Assembly: GCF_029961765.1 (NCBI RefSeq) | Contig: NZ_CP124681.1 | Coordinates: 3,224,001 to 3,288,000, forward strand | Reading direction: 5' to 3' | DNA from: Nocardioides sp. QY071 | Lineage (GTDB): Bacteria > Actinomycetota > Actinomycetes > Propionibacteriales > Nocardioidaceae | DNA length: 64,000 nucleotides | Shown: piece by piece, positions 1 to 8,046 of the stretch | Numbering within the stretch: the first letter of the stretch is position 1 | Layout of the letters: each line of letters starts with the position of its first letter | The notes under the pieces: model-generated | Databases searched by the model: none | What the model was told of the DNA's origin: nothing | What the model saw: only the letters and a program-made list of their open reading frames with translations | Position numbers and translations under genes: made by a program

Positions 1-303
1 CGCGCGCTTGGAGGCGCCCGCGGCGAAGAAGGACGCCCACTCCGCGAGCTCGGGCGCGACCTCGGCGAGAAGCACCCAGGCATTGCGCTGAGCGCGCCGG
101 CGGCCGGCCTCGGGGCGGGCCCGGGCGGCCAGCAGGGCGGCGGCGGCGCGCAGCGCGGCGACGTGGGCGCAGGCATAGCGGGTGGCCACGTCGCGGGCCG
201 CGACCGCCTCGCTCAGCGATTCTGCCGACCGGATCAGGTAGTTGTGGGTGGTCGCCGGCAGGGCGTGCGGGCTGACCGTGAGAGGGGCGGACTGCTGGGC
301 CAC
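1..303 (-). CDS. SAV_6107-type HEPN domain protein (3' end outside window)
   Basis: The gene starts at GTG 303 with a strong AGGAGGAG ribosome site 8-15 bases upstream and runs off the left edge, so only the first 101 codons are visible. The visible part is helical and Ala/Arg-rich (YLIRSAESLSEAV ... AWVLLAEVAPELAEWASFFA), which matches the small actinobacterial SAV_6107 HEPN family as I recall it. HEPN proteins often act on RNA or pair with nucleotidyltransferases; the function of this branch is unknown to me. The promoter region holds a perfect SOS box (327-342). In related actinomycetes I recall this gene near dinB (DNA polymerase IV) and the mraZ/dcw cluster, which would lie off the left edge; that is inference. 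Confidence 0.7.
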   Translation of the reverse strand, partial: MAQQSAPLTVSPHALPATTHNYLIRSAESLSEAVAARDVATRYACAHVAALRAAAALLAARARPEAGRRRAQRNAWVLLAEVAPELAEWASFFAAGASKRA

Positions 304-326
304 GGCGACTTCTCCTCCAGATCTGT

Positions 327-342
327 TCGAACAGGTGTTCGA
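327..342. promoter_or_regulatory. LexA/SOS box upstream of the HEPN gene
   Basis: The sequence is TCGAACAGGTGTTCGA, which fits the actinobacterial and Bacillus-type SOS consensus TCGAAC-N4-GTTCGA at all 12 defined positions. It lies 24 bases upstream of the GTG at 303 and just beyond the ribosome site, where LexA would block transcription of the leftward gene. The nearest rightward gene begins at 975, so control of the leftward gene is the simplest reading. Confidence 0.8.
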
Positions 343-427
343 ATGATCCGACGGTACACCGCAGGTCCGACACTGCTCAAGAGGCAGCGCCGGAGACGGG
401 ATGGGCGACCGGGCTCGGCGACCGGGC

Positions 428-928
428 TCAGCGGCTCGCGAGCCGCACGTACTCCCGGCTCTGCGGGTGCCACAGGAACACCAGGGTCACCGCGCTGATC
501 ACGGCGGCGGCGATCGCCATGCCGTCGACCATGGTCGGCGGGTCGGTGCGCACGGTCGCGACCGCGACCACGATCACGCCGGCGACGATCGCGGCCAGCG
601 AGTGACGGGCCCAGTTGTAGCCGACCCGGAAGAGTGCGATGAGCGTGAGGGACAACACGGCCGTGACGCCGTAGAGGACCAGGATCACCGGGACGAACTC
701 CACCGGCTGGACAGTGCTGTCGCCGACCTGCATGGGCGACCAGACGCTGCCGAGGTCCTCGCGCTGGGTGACCACGAGGACGCACACCAGCAACCCGGCC
801 GCGACCAGGGACCACAGCAGCCAGCACGCGATCACGACCGCGGGCGGCCGGGCCGTCACCTCGCCGGGCTGCTCGCCCGGCCGCTCGACCTCCTGAGCGG
901 CCTGCTGCTCGGCGTCGGTCTCGGGCAT
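428..928 (-). CDS. four-helix integral membrane protein, unknown function
   Basis: The protein has 166 residues and starts at ATG 928 after a GGAGGAA ribosome site (931-937). The first 25 residues are acidic and polar (PETDAEQQAAQEVERPGEQ). Four predicted membrane segments follow, at about residues 27-50, 73-97, 107-125 and 135-155, with a short charged C-terminal tail. There is no enzymatic motif. The length and topology resemble small actinobacterial membrane proteins of unknown function. It is divergent from the YbaK-like gene at 975. Confidence 0.75.
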   Translation of the reverse strand: MPETDAEQQAAQEVERPGEQPGEVTARPPAVVIACWLLWSLVAAGLLVCVLVVTQREDLGSVWSPMQVGDSTVQPVEFVPVILVLYGVTAVLSLTLIALFRVGYNWARHSLAAIVAGVIVVAVATVRTDPPTMVDGMAIAAAVISAVTLVFLWHPQSREYVRLASR

Positions 929-961
929 GGTTCCTCCAGTCCGTGGTGGGGTCGTGCTCGG

Positions 962-967
962 TAGGGT
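962..967 (+). promoter_or_regulatory. -10 box (TAGGGT), leaderless promoter of the YbaK-like gene
   Basis: TAGGGT ends 8 bases before the ATG at 975. Transcription would then start at or next to the A of the start codon, and no ribosome site is present. Confidence 0.5.
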
Positions 968-974
968 CACCCCC

Positions 975-1454
975 ATGTCGGCCGAGCATCCCTCGATCAC
1001 CCGGTTCCGCGACGAGCACCAGCGCCGGGGCGGAACCGGCCAGATCGTCATTCTGCCCGACTCGGTCCACACCGCCGCACTGGCCGCCGAGGCCCTGGGG
1101 TGCGAGGTGGGGGCGATCGCCAACAGTCTGCTCTTCGATGCCGGCGGCACGCCGGTCCTCATCCTCACCTCCGGCGCCCACCGGGTCGACACCGACCTCG
1201 TGCAGGCCGCGATCGGCGGACCGGCGCTGCGGCGCGCGAAGCCCGACTTCGTCCGCCAGCACACCGGACAGGTGATCGGCGGGGTCTCCCCCATCGGCCA
1301 CCCGGTCCCGGTGCCGACGTACCTCGACCCCTGGCTGCAGCGCCACGAGGTCGTCTGGGCCGCCGCGGGCCACCCGGCGGCGGTCTTCTCGACGACGTAC
1401 GACGAGCTGCTCGCGCTGACCGGCGCCGAGCCCCTCGACGTGGCCAAGGACTGA
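975..1454 (+). CDS. YbaK/EbsC-family aminoacyl-tRNA deacylase
   Basis: This 159-residue protein covers the whole YbaK/ProX editing fold, whose members hydrolyse mischarged tRNAs such as Cys-tRNA(Pro). Family features are present: the central CEVGAIANSLLF strand and helix, the basic RRAKPDFVRQHTG segment and the glycine-rich GQVIGGVSPIGHP loop that forms the substrate pocket. I chose ATG 975 because the preceding -10 box makes the transcript leaderless. A dehydrogenase-like gene follows 10 bases later on the same strand, so the two are probably co-transcribed. The exact tRNA substrate cannot be read from sequence. Confidence 0.88.
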   Translation: MSAEHPSITRFRDEHQRRGGTGQIVILPDSVHTAALAAEALGCEVGAIANSLLFDAGGTPVLILTSGAHRVDTDLVQAAIGGPALRRAKPDFVRQHTGQVIGGVSPIGHPVPVPTYLDPWLQRHEVVWAAAGHPAAVFSTTYDELLALTGAEPLDVAKD

Positions 1455-1464
1455 GGGCCCACCG

Positions 1465-2781
1465 GTGGCACGCGTCGTCGTCGTCGGCGGCGGTCTCGGC
1501 GGGATGGCCGCGGCCGCCCGGCTGGCCAAGCTCGGCCACGAGGTCGCGCTGCTGGAGGCGTCCGGCCGGCTCGGTGGCGCGCTCGCGCCGGTCGAGCGGG
1601 ACGGGTACCGGTGGGACGCCGGTCCGACCAGCACGCTGCTGCCCGCCGCCCTGCGCGACCTGTTCCGCAAGTCCGGTCGGCCGCTGGAGAAGGAGCTGGG
1701 GTCCGACCTCGAGCCGCTGCCGGTGCTGCGCGAGCACCGGTTCGCGGACCGCACCTCGGTGCTGCTGCCCGGCGGCTCGAGGGCCGACCAGATCGCGGCG
1801 TTCGACGCGCTGGGGCACGGACTCGGGGAGAAGTGGGCGACCCACGTCGACGTCTACGGACCGGTGTGGGACGTGCTGCGCCGCCACTACGTCGAGGTCC
1901 CGTGGGACCCGCGCACGAAGGGCGCGGTCCCCAAGGAGCTGGACTCGATGTTCGACATCCGCGAGACCCTCCACAAGCGGCTGCGTCACGCGTTCCGCGA
2001 CGAGCGGCTGGCGCTGGTCGCCGGCCATGCCGCGGTCGCCGAGGGGCACGACCTGCGCAACGTGCCGTCCTGGGTGGGCGTCACCGCCTACCTCGAGCAG
2101 TGCTTCGGCGGCTGGCGGGTGCCCGGCGGCATGGGCCGGATCGTCGACCTGCTCACCGCGCGCCTGGAGACCCGTGGCGTGCGGGTCCGCACCGGGCTCG
2201 AGGTCGAGGACCTGGTCCTGCGGGAGGGGCGCGTGGTCGCCGTACGAACCGCGGAGGGCGAGGCCGACGCCGACGCCGTCGTGGTCGCGATCGACCCGCG
2301 CCGGCTGCCCGTGCTGGCGCCGCACGTCGAGCGGACCATGCCCGCGATCCCGCCGGTCGTCAGCCATGTCGGGCTCGCCGGCGACGTCCCCGACCTGCCG
2401 CACGAGCTGGTCATCCACGAGGAGCCGCTGCTGACCGTGCGTCCCGGCGGGCATGCTCCCGACGGCGGCACCGCCTGGACGATCCACGGCCGCGGCAAGA
2501 TCGCCGAGGACCTCCTCGACGCCCTCGCCCGCCACAAGCTCGACGTGCGCGAGAACGTCGTGACCCGTGTCGACCTGTCGCCGCGCGACCAGGTCGAGCA
2601 GTGGCGCGGCTCGCCGATGGGCGTGCTGTGGCAGGGCCGCGGCACCGTCCGTCGCCGGATCGGTCCCGGCACCCCCGTGCCCGGTGTGTACGCCGCCGGC
2701 GCCCACACCGCTCCCGGCGCGGGCGTGCCGTTCGTCACCCAGTCGGCCGCGCTGGTCGCCCAGCTGATCGGCCCGGCCTGA
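1465..2781 (+). CDS. NAD(P)/FAD-dependent oxidoreductase, phytoene-desaturase (CrtI) like
   Basis: The protein has 438 residues and starts at GTG 1465. It opens with a Rossmann FAD-binding motif (VVVVGGGLGGMAAAARLAKLG) and an ELEAS-like acidic end of the second strand (LLEASGRLGG), as in CrtI and other amine-oxidase-fold enzymes. The C-terminal YAAGAHTAPGAGVPFV segment corresponds to the second FAD contact region. The length is slightly below the usual ~490 of phytoene desaturases. A polyprenyl diphosphate synthase lies 1 kb downstream on the same strand beyond metF, which makes an isoprenoid substrate plausible. No phytoene synthase is visible, so the reaction is undetermined. Confidence 0.8.
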   Translation: MARVVVVGGGLGGMAAAARLAKLGHEVALLEASGRLGGALAPVERDGYRWDAGPTSTLLPAALRDLFRKSGRPLEKELGSDLEPLPVLREHRFADRTSVLLPGGSRADQIAAFDALGHGLGEKWATHVDVYGPVWDVLRRHYVEVPWDPRTKGAVPKELDSMFDIRETLHKRLRHAFRDERLALVAGHAAVAEGHDLRNVPSWVGVTAYLEQCFGGWRVPGGMGRIVDLLTARLETRGVRVRTGLEVEDLVLREGRVVAVRTAEGEADADAVVVAIDPRRLPVLAPHVERTMPAIPPVVSHVGLAGDVPDLPHELVIHEEPLLTVRPGGHAPDGGTAWTIHGRGKIAEDLLDALARHKLDVRENVVTRVDLSPRDQVEQWRGSPMGVLWQGRGTVRRRIGPGTPVPGVYAAGAHTAPGAGVPFVTQSAALVAQLIGPA

Positions 2782-2802
2782 TCACGCGTGTTCAGACCGT
2801 GA

Positions 2803-3693
2803 TCAGACCGTGATCTGCAGCGCCTCGAAGATCTCGAGCGTCGCCTTGGACCGGTTCAGCGTGTAGAAGTGCAGTCCCGGCGCGCCCCCGGCGAGCAGCT
2901 CGTCGCACAGCTCGGCGGCGATCCGGATGCCCTCGGCCCGTACGGCGGCCGGGTCGCCGTCGTACGCGCTGATCCGCTCGACCACGTCCTCGGGGACGCT
3001 GGTGCCGATCAGCTCGCCCTGGCGGCGGATCGCGGCCAGGTTCAGGATCGGCATGATGCCCGGCAGGATCGGGATGTCGACCCCGCGCGCGCGGACGCGC
3101 TCGACCAGGGAGAAGTAGTCGGAGGCGCGGAAGAACATCTGGGTGACCGCGAACTCGGCGCCGGCCCGCGCCTTGGCGACGAGGACGTCGGCGTCGGCGT
3201 CGAGCGAGTCCGCCGAGGGGTGGCCCTCGGGGAAGGCGGCGATGCCGACCCGGAAGTCACCGCGCGAGCGGGCCAGCTCGACCAGCTCGACGGCGTAGTT
3301 GAGGCCGCCCTCGGTCGGGGTCCAGTCGGCGCGCGGGCCCTCCTGCGGGTCGCCGCGCAGCGCCATCACGTGACTGACGCCCTCGGCGACGTAGGAGTCG
3401 AGGATGCCCTCGAGCTCGGCGCGGGTGTGGCCGACACAGGTCAGGTGGGCCATCGGGACCATCGAGGTCTCGCGCGCGATCCGGCCGGTGATGGCGACGG
3501 TCTTGTCACGGGTGCTGCCGCCGGCGCCGTACGTCACGGACACGAAGGTCGGGCGGTAGGGCTCGAGCGCCCGGATCGCGTCCCAGAGCTGCGCCTCACC
3601 CGCCTCGTCCTTGGGAGGGAAGAACTCGAAGGAGAACGAATGGCCGCCCTCTCGGATGATCTCGCCGAGGGAGCGCCCAGCACCGGTGGTCAT
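2803..3693 (-). CDS. metF: methylenetetrahydrofolate reductase
   Basis: MetF reduces 5,10-methylene-THF to 5-methyl-THF for methionine synthesis using a flavin cofactor. The 296-residue protein covers the full bacterial TIM-barrel: FSFEFFPPKDEAG at the N terminus (the Glu of FEFFPP is the catalytic acid), FVSVTYGAGGSTRDKT, HLTCVGHTRAEL, ALRGDPQ and a C-terminal GLHFYTLNRSKAT. ATG 3693 was chosen because a TACACT -10 box ends 8 bases upstream. It is divergent from the polyprenyl synthase across 76 bases, the same partner as in M. tuberculosis (Rv2172c/Rv2173, from memory). Confidence 0.96.
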   Translation of the reverse strand: MTTGAGRSLGEIIREGGHSFSFEFFPPKDEAGEAQLWDAIRALEPYRPTFVSVTYGAGGSTRDKTVAITGRIARETSMVPMAHLTCVGHTRAELEGILDSYVAEGVSHVMALRGDPQEGPRADWTPTEGGLNYAVELVELARSRGDFRVGIAAFPEGHPSADSLDADADVLVAKARAGAEFAVTQMFFRASDYFSLVERVRARGVDIPILPGIMPILNLAAIRRQGELIGTSVPEDVVERISAYDGDPAAVRAEGIRIAAELCDELLAGGAPGLHFYTLNRSKATLEIFEALQITV

Positions 3694-3700
3694 GGGCCGC

Positions 3701-3706
3701 AGTGTA
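3701..3706 (-). promoter_or_regulatory. -10 box (TACACT) of metF
   Basis: On the minus strand TACACT ends 8 bases before the metF ATG at 3693, giving a leaderless transcript. Confidence 0.5.
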
Positions 3707-3756
3707 GGTGCGCGGAGCGCGCCGGGGCCGGGCATCTCGCCGATCTCCACAGTCAC

Positions 3757-3762
3757 TAGGCT
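3757..3762 (+). promoter_or_regulatory. -10 box (TAGGCT) of the polyprenyl synthase gene
   Basis: TAGGCT ends 8 bases before GTG 3770, and there is no ribosome site between them, so the mRNA is probably leaderless. Confidence 0.5.
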
Positions 3763-3769
3763 CACATCC

Positions 3770-4858
3770 GTGACACAGCAGGCGTGGGACCCGACCCCCT
3801 TCCGGACCGAGGTCCAGGCCACCCTGGACGCCTTCCTCGCCGACCAGGCGACCCGGCTCGCACCGCTCGGCGGGGACGCCGCGCGACTGCTGTCGGAGGC
3901 GCGCGTCACGGTGTCGGGCGGCAAGCGGTTCCGTGCCGCGTTCTGCCACTGGGGCTACGCGGCGCTGGCCGGCGACCCCACCGGCGCCGACGCGGACGCC
4001 GTACGACGTGCCGCCGCCGCCCTCGAGCTGCTCCACGCGAGCGCGCTGGTCCACGACGACCTGATGGACGCCTCCGACACCCGCCGCGGGCGCTCGGCCA
4101 CCCATCGCACGTTCGAGCGCGCGCACCGGGCCGACGGCTGGCGCGGCGACCCGGAGCAGTACGGCGCCGCGGCGGCGATCCTGCTCGGCGACCTGCTGCT
4201 GTCGTGGTCCGACGAGCTCCTGCGCCGCTGCGGCCTGGGCTGGGACCGGGTCGGGCCGGCCCTCGACGTGTTCGACCTGTGCCGCTCGGAGGTGATCGCC
4301 GGCCAGTTCCTCGACGTGTCCGTCCAGGCCCGGGGCCGCGCCGACGTCGCCCAGGCGATGACGGTGCTGCGCTACAAGTCCGCGAAGTACTCCATCGAGC
4401 GCCCGATCCACGTCGGCGCCGCGCTCGCGGGGGCCGACGCGACCGCGCTGGAGCGGCTCAGCGCGTTCGGGCTGCCGCTCGGCGAGGCGTTCCAGCTGCG
4501 CGACGACCTGCTCGGCGTGTTCGGCGACCCGGCCACCACGGGCAAGCCCGCGGGCGACGACCTCGTCGAGGGCAAGCGGACCGTGCTGGTGGCCCTGGCC
4601 CTCGACCACGCCTCCCCCGCCGACGCCGCGCGTCTCGACAGCGCCCTCGGCACTGCACTGTCCGACGCCGAGGTCGCCGACCTGCGCGCGATCATCGACG
4701 GCTGTGGCGCCCGGGCCGAGGTCGAGTCGATGATCGACGACCTCGCCCGCCAGGCGGTCGACGCGCTGCATCGCGGCCAGGCCGAGTCCGGCTGGGACGC
4801 CGAGGCGTGCCGGGTCCTCGAACAGCTGGCCGCCGCGGCGACGCGGCGCGCCCACTGA
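3770..4858 (+). CDS. polyprenyl diphosphate synthase (IdsA/GGPPS family)
   Basis: The enzyme condenses isopentenyl diphosphate with allylic diphosphates. The 362-residue protein has the first aspartate-rich motif DDLMD at residues 96-100 and a second one read as DDLLG at about 245-249, the DDxxG variant I recall as common in actinobacterial IdsA. GGKRFRA (50-56) is the IPP-binding loop. GTG 3770 is supported by the -10 box at 3757. Chain length cannot be decided; residues before the first motif (LLHASALVH) are small, which often goes with C20 or longer products. The next gene begins 28 bases downstream. Confidence 0.93.
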   Translation: MTQQAWDPTPFRTEVQATLDAFLADQATRLAPLGGDAARLLSEARVTVSGGKRFRAAFCHWGYAALAGDPTGADADAVRRAAAALELLHASALVHDDLMDASDTRRGRSATHRTFERAHRADGWRGDPEQYGAAAAILLGDLLLSWSDELLRRCGLGWDRVGPALDVFDLCRSEVIAGQFLDVSVQARGRADVAQAMTVLRYKSAKYSIERPIHVGAALAGADATALERLSAFGLPLGEAFQLRDDLLGVFGDPATTGKPAGDDLVEGKRTVLVALALDHASPADAARLDSALGTALSDAEVADLRAIIDGCGARAEVESMIDDLARQAVDALHRGQAESGWDAEACRVLEQLAAAATRRAH

Positions 4859-4886
4859 GCCCGCCGCTCCGGTCCGCCGCTCCCGC

Positions 4887-6692
4887 GTGAACCAGATCGA
4901 CCGGCTCCCCGGCCCTCTCCCCACCCGCGTGCTCGCCCTCGACGGGCTGCGCGGCGTGGCCGTGCTCGCCGTCGTCGGCTACCACCTCTTCCCGCACCGG
5001 CTGCCCGGCGGGTTCCTGGGCGTCGACATGTTCTTCGTCCTGTCCGGCTTCCTGATCACCGCGGAGCTGGTGCGCGGGGCCGACGGTTCGGGACGGCCCG
5101 CCTTCGCACCGTTCTGGGCACGACGGGCCCGCCGGCTCCTGCCGGCGCTGCTCGCGGTCCTGCTGGTGGTGACCGCGGCCACGGGGCTGCTCGGCGGTGC
5201 CCTGGAGGTGCGGCTGCGACAGCAGGTGCTCGCGGCGCTGACCTTCAGCAGCAACTGGTACCAGGCCGGCACGCCGGCGTCGTACGCCGACCGCTACGAG
5301 GCGCCGGTGCTGCAACACCTGTGGTCGCTGGCCGTCGAGGAGCAGTTCTACCTGGTGTGGCCGGTGCTGCTGTGGCTGCTGCTGGCCCTCACGCGGCCCT
5401 TCCGCACGGATCGGCGCGGACAGGTCGTGGCGGTGCTCGCGGTGCTCGGCGTCGCGGCCATGGCCGTCGGCCACCTGGGTGGCGCATCCTTGAACCGGCT
5501 CTACTTCGGCACCGACACCCACGGCTTCTCGCTCCTGATCGGTGCGGTCGCCGCGCTGTGGACGGTCGAGGTACGGCTGCGGACGGCGGTCGCGGCGGCG
5601 GTCGGCGCGCTGCTCGCCGTCGTGCTCCTGCCCTGGGACGCCTCGCTCACCTATCTCGGCGGTACGGCGGCCGTCGCCGCCGCCACGGCGCTGGTCGTGC
5701 TCCATGTGACGGCCGACGCCCAACGGCCCGACTGCGGCCGCTCGCCGGTCGCCATCGTCCTGTCCGCGCCGCTGCTGCGCTGGGCCGGGCGCCGCAGCTA
5801 CGGGATCTACCTGTGGCACTGGCCGGTGATCGTGGTCCTGCTGCAGGTGGCGCCGGGCGTGCCGCTCGCGGTGGCCGCCGTACCGATCACCCTGGGGCTG
5901 GCCGCCCTGTCGTGGCGTCATCTCGAGGAGCCGGTGCAGCGACTCGGCTACCGGGCGTCGGCCCGGCAGGTGGTGGCCCTCGGGCAGCGGACCGGACTGG
6001 TCGGCATCGCCGTCAGCACCGTCGTCGCCGCCCTGGTCTCGGCCACCGTCACCGCCGGGATCGGCAACTCCCGCGACCACAGCGCGCTGCAAGTGAGCCT
6101 CGACACCGGACAGGCCGCGATCGAGGCGCACCGGAAGGCCACGACGCCAGCGCCGCCCGCGCCGGCAGCCGGTGCGGCACCCGCGGCGTCACCGTGGGCC
6201 GCGCCGGCCCCCGGTGACGGCCGCGACCTCACCGTCATCGGCGACTCCGTCACCGTCGCCGCCGCGCCGGCGCTCTTCGACCTGCTGCCCCAGGCCGACG
6301 TCCGCGCCCACGTGGGGATGCAGATGGCGAGCCTCGAGGGGCGGATCCGCGGACTGAGCAGGACCGGCGCGCTGCGGCCCGTGGTCGTCATCGCCCTGGG
6401 CACGAACGGCGACTTCGCACCCCACCAGCTCACCGACGCCATCGGCGCGGCCGGACCCGGCCACCGGTTCGTCCTGGTCACGGCCAGCGGGCCGCGCTCC
6501 TGGATCGGGCCGGCGAACGCCAAGCTGCGCCACTACGCCCGCACCCACGCCGACGCGCGGCTCGCCGACTGGGCGGCGCTGCGCTCCCGGGTGCCGGACT
6601 TCGCCGGCGACCGCATCCACCCGGGCCCGCGGGGCGGTGCGGTCCTCGCGCGGCTGATGTCACGCACGGCCGCGTCCTTCTACGCGTCCTGA
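4887..6692 (+). CDS. OatA-like acyltransferase: acyltransferase-3 membrane domain plus SGNH domain
   Basis: This 601-residue protein starts at GTG 4887. Residues 10-400 are the acyltransferase-3 membrane domain (ALDGLRGVAVLAVVGYH, FLGVDMFFVLSGFLIT, SLAVEEQFYLVWP) with 10-11 hydrophobic segments. After an Ala/Pro linker (about 415-445) comes an extracellular SGNH hydrolase domain: GDSV near residue 450, GTNGD near 510 and the DRIHP catalytic Asp/His block near 575. Proteins of this layout O-acetylate peptidoglycan or surface glycans. In M. tuberculosis I recall the mannosyltransferase mptA at this position, so an envelope role here is consistent but the acceptor is unknown. Confidence 0.9.
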   Translation: MNQIDRLPGPLPTRVLALDGLRGVAVLAVVGYHLFPHRLPGGFLGVDMFFVLSGFLITAELVRGADGSGRPAFAPFWARRARRLLPALLAVLLVVTAATGLLGGALEVRLRQQVLAALTFSSNWYQAGTPASYADRYEAPVLQHLWSLAVEEQFYLVWPVLLWLLLALTRPFRTDRRGQVVAVLAVLGVAAMAVGHLGGASLNRLYFGTDTHGFSLLIGAVAALWTVEVRLRTAVAAAVGALLAVVLLPWDASLTYLGGTAAVAAATALVVLHVTADAQRPDCGRSPVAIVLSAPLLRWAGRRSYGIYLWHWPVIVVLLQVAPGVPLAVAAVPITLGLAALSWRHLEEPVQRLGYRASARQVVALGQRTGLVGIAVSTVVAALVSATVTAGIGNSRDHSALQVSLDTGQAAIEAHRKATTPAPPAPAAGAAPAASPWAAPAPGDGRDLTVIGDSVTVAAAPALFDLLPQADVRAHVGMQMASLEGRIRGLSRTGALRPVVVIALGTNGDFAPHQLTDAIGAAGPGHRFVLVTASGPRSWIGPANAKLRHYARTHADARLADWAALRSRVPDFAGDRIHPGPRGGAVLARLMSRTAASFYAS

Positions 6693-6714
6693 CCCGGCGG
6701 CGCCGGCCCGCCGC

Positions 6715-7146
6715 TTGACCGCGCACAGGCGGCTCCCTACGGTTTCGCGACATGAAGATCATTCGTCTCGGGGCCGTGCTCGGCTCAGCTCTTGCCGCCA
6801 CCTCCTGCTCGCCGCGTCGCCGGCCACCGCCGCCAGCGGGTCGGTTGACGCCATCGGTGGCGGTGCACGAACCTGGTTCGGCGACGCCGACAACATCGTG
6901 ATCGTGAGCGACCGGCTCGGGGACTACCACGGTGCCGTCGGCTGGATCGAGATCAAGCAGGCCGACGGTTCCTGGAACCAGCGCCCGGCCACGCGGATCT
7001 ACGTGGGCGCCGGCGAGGGGTCGTTCCAGAGCATCCCGGTGACCGTCAACCGGGAAGCAGCCGACGTTCGCCTGGTGTCCTGCCTCCAGGACGGCGCGAG
7101 CGGCAGTCCCTGGAACTGCAACCGGAAGATCATCAGCGGCAGCTGA
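6715..7146 (+). CDS. small secreted protein, unknown; signal peptide split between two frames
   Basis: The frame ending at 7146 encodes a compact mature domain (GSVDAIGGGARTWFGDADNI ... SWNQRPATRIYVGAGEG ... two Cys near the C terminus) and the end of a signal peptide, LLLAASPATAASG. Its own N terminus, read from GTG 6715, is Arg/His-rich and not signal-like. The expected start, ATG 6752, lies in another frame and reads MKIIRLGAVLGSALAAT, a good n- and h-region. One missing base near 6798-6803 would join the two into a normal Sec signal ending ATAAS. It is therefore either a disrupted gene or carries a sequence error. I do not recognise the mature domain. Confidence 0.5.
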   Translation: MTAHRRLPTVSRHEDHSSRGRARLSSCRHLLLAASPATAASGSVDAIGGGARTWFGDADNIVIVSDRLGDYHGAVGWIEIKQADGSWNQRPATRIYVGAGEGSFQSIPVTVNREAADVRLVSCLQDGASGSPWNCNRKIISGS

Positions 7147-7149
7147 CGC

Positions 7150-7563
7150 TCACCCGAGCAGCGGCACGACCTCGGCCGGCCCGGGTCCGCGCAGCAGCAC
7201 CTCGACGGCCGGGTCGGCAGCGCCGCGGTCCCCCAGGACCTCGACCACGAGCCGGAACCAGCGCGGCTCCGCCCGCGCGAACCCGGACCAGGCGTCCCAG
7301 AGCAGCACGGTCGGGCCGGGCAGGTCGCGCAGGCAGTCGTTGAGGGCGTCCAGGTTGGCGCCGTAGTGGTCGGGGAACGCGAGGGCGTCGCCGAGCGCCC
7401 TCAGCACGTCGTCGCGGGCATCGAGGCCCACGCCGTCGACGTACCCGAAGCCCCAGCCGGCGTGCTCGGCCGCGTGCCGCACCGAGGCGACGTCGAGCGC
7501 CGACTCCCACCGGTGGACGCCGGGCGCGTGCCGCCCGGCGAGCACAGCCGCGAGCCCGCTCAT
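7150..7563 (-). CDS. barstar-family ribonuclease inhibitor
   Basis: The 137-residue protein contains the barstar core: a helix-strand start followed by FPDHYGANLDALNDCLRD, where the two Asp residues four apart (DALND) match barstar Asp35 and Asp39, the barnase-contacting residues. It ends with strands ending VEVLLRG. ATG 7563 lies 10 bases downstream of the stop of an RNase Sa-like gene, so the pair form a nuclease/inhibitor unit. Its expected role is to keep the ribonuclease inactive in the cytoplasm until export. Confidence 0.88.
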   Translation of the reverse strand: MSGLAAVLAGRHAPGVHRWESALDVASVRHAAEHAGWGFGYVDGVGLDARDDVLRALGDALAFPDHYGANLDALNDCLRDLPGPTVLLWDAWSGFARAEPRWFRLVVEVLGDRGAADPAVEVLLRGPGPAEVVPLLG

Positions 7564-7573
7564 CGCCCCAACC

Positions 7574-8044
7574 TCATCGCCGAATCCTCTCGAACGACTC
7601 GTAGTGGTCCTCTGTCCAGTACAGCTCCCCCTCGTCGCCGGCGATGATCCGCCGGGCGCCGCGGTGGTCGAGGCCGGGGGTCTCGACGGTGTACTCCGCG
7701 TAGTAGCCGCGCGGCCGGTCCGGCAGCACGCCCTCGAAGTTGCCGAAGGTGGAGCCGTCCTTGCCGGGATAGGGGAACGGCCCGCCGGCATCGATCAGGT
7801 CGACGGTCTCGGCGGCCTCCGGCGGCAGGTCGGCCAGGTCGACGTACGGGAGGCCGTCCTCGTCGCGCGACGCCGCGGCGGTGGGCGTGGCAGCGGCACG
7901 CGGTGTCGCGGTGGCGCTCGGGCTCTCGGTCGCGCGCTCCGGATCCGCGGTGTCGTCACCGCCGCGCGACTGCAGCCACCACACCCCGACCAGCAGGACG
8001 ACGGTGATGACCGACGAGATGACCTTCGTCGTGCGCCGGCTCAT
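7574..8044 (-). CDS. guanyl-specific ribonuclease (RNase Sa/barnase family) with N-terminal membrane anchor
   Basis: This 156-residue protein starts at ATG 8044. Residues 8-25 form a signal or anchor helix, residues 30-60 a Thr/Ala/Pro-rich linker, and 65-156 an RNase Sa-like domain. Aligned by eye to Streptomyces RNase Sa, the guanine-binding Glu is E104 (NFEGVLP) and the catalytic set is E117 (AEYT), R128, R132 (HRGARR) and H147 (EDHYESF). All are present, so the enzyme should cut RNA after G. The gene starts 2 bases past the stop of the Rv2175c-like gene and is followed by its barstar. Export or surface display is inferred from the anchor. Confidence 0.9.
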   Translation of the reverse strand: MSRRTTKVISSVITVVLLVGVWWLQSRGGDDTADPERATESPSATATPRAAATPTAAASRDEDGLPYVDLADLPPEAAETVDLIDAGGPFPYPGKDGSTFGNFEGVLPDRPRGYYAEYTVETPGLDHRGARRIIAGDEGELYWTEDHYESFERIRR

Positions 8045-8046
8045 GC

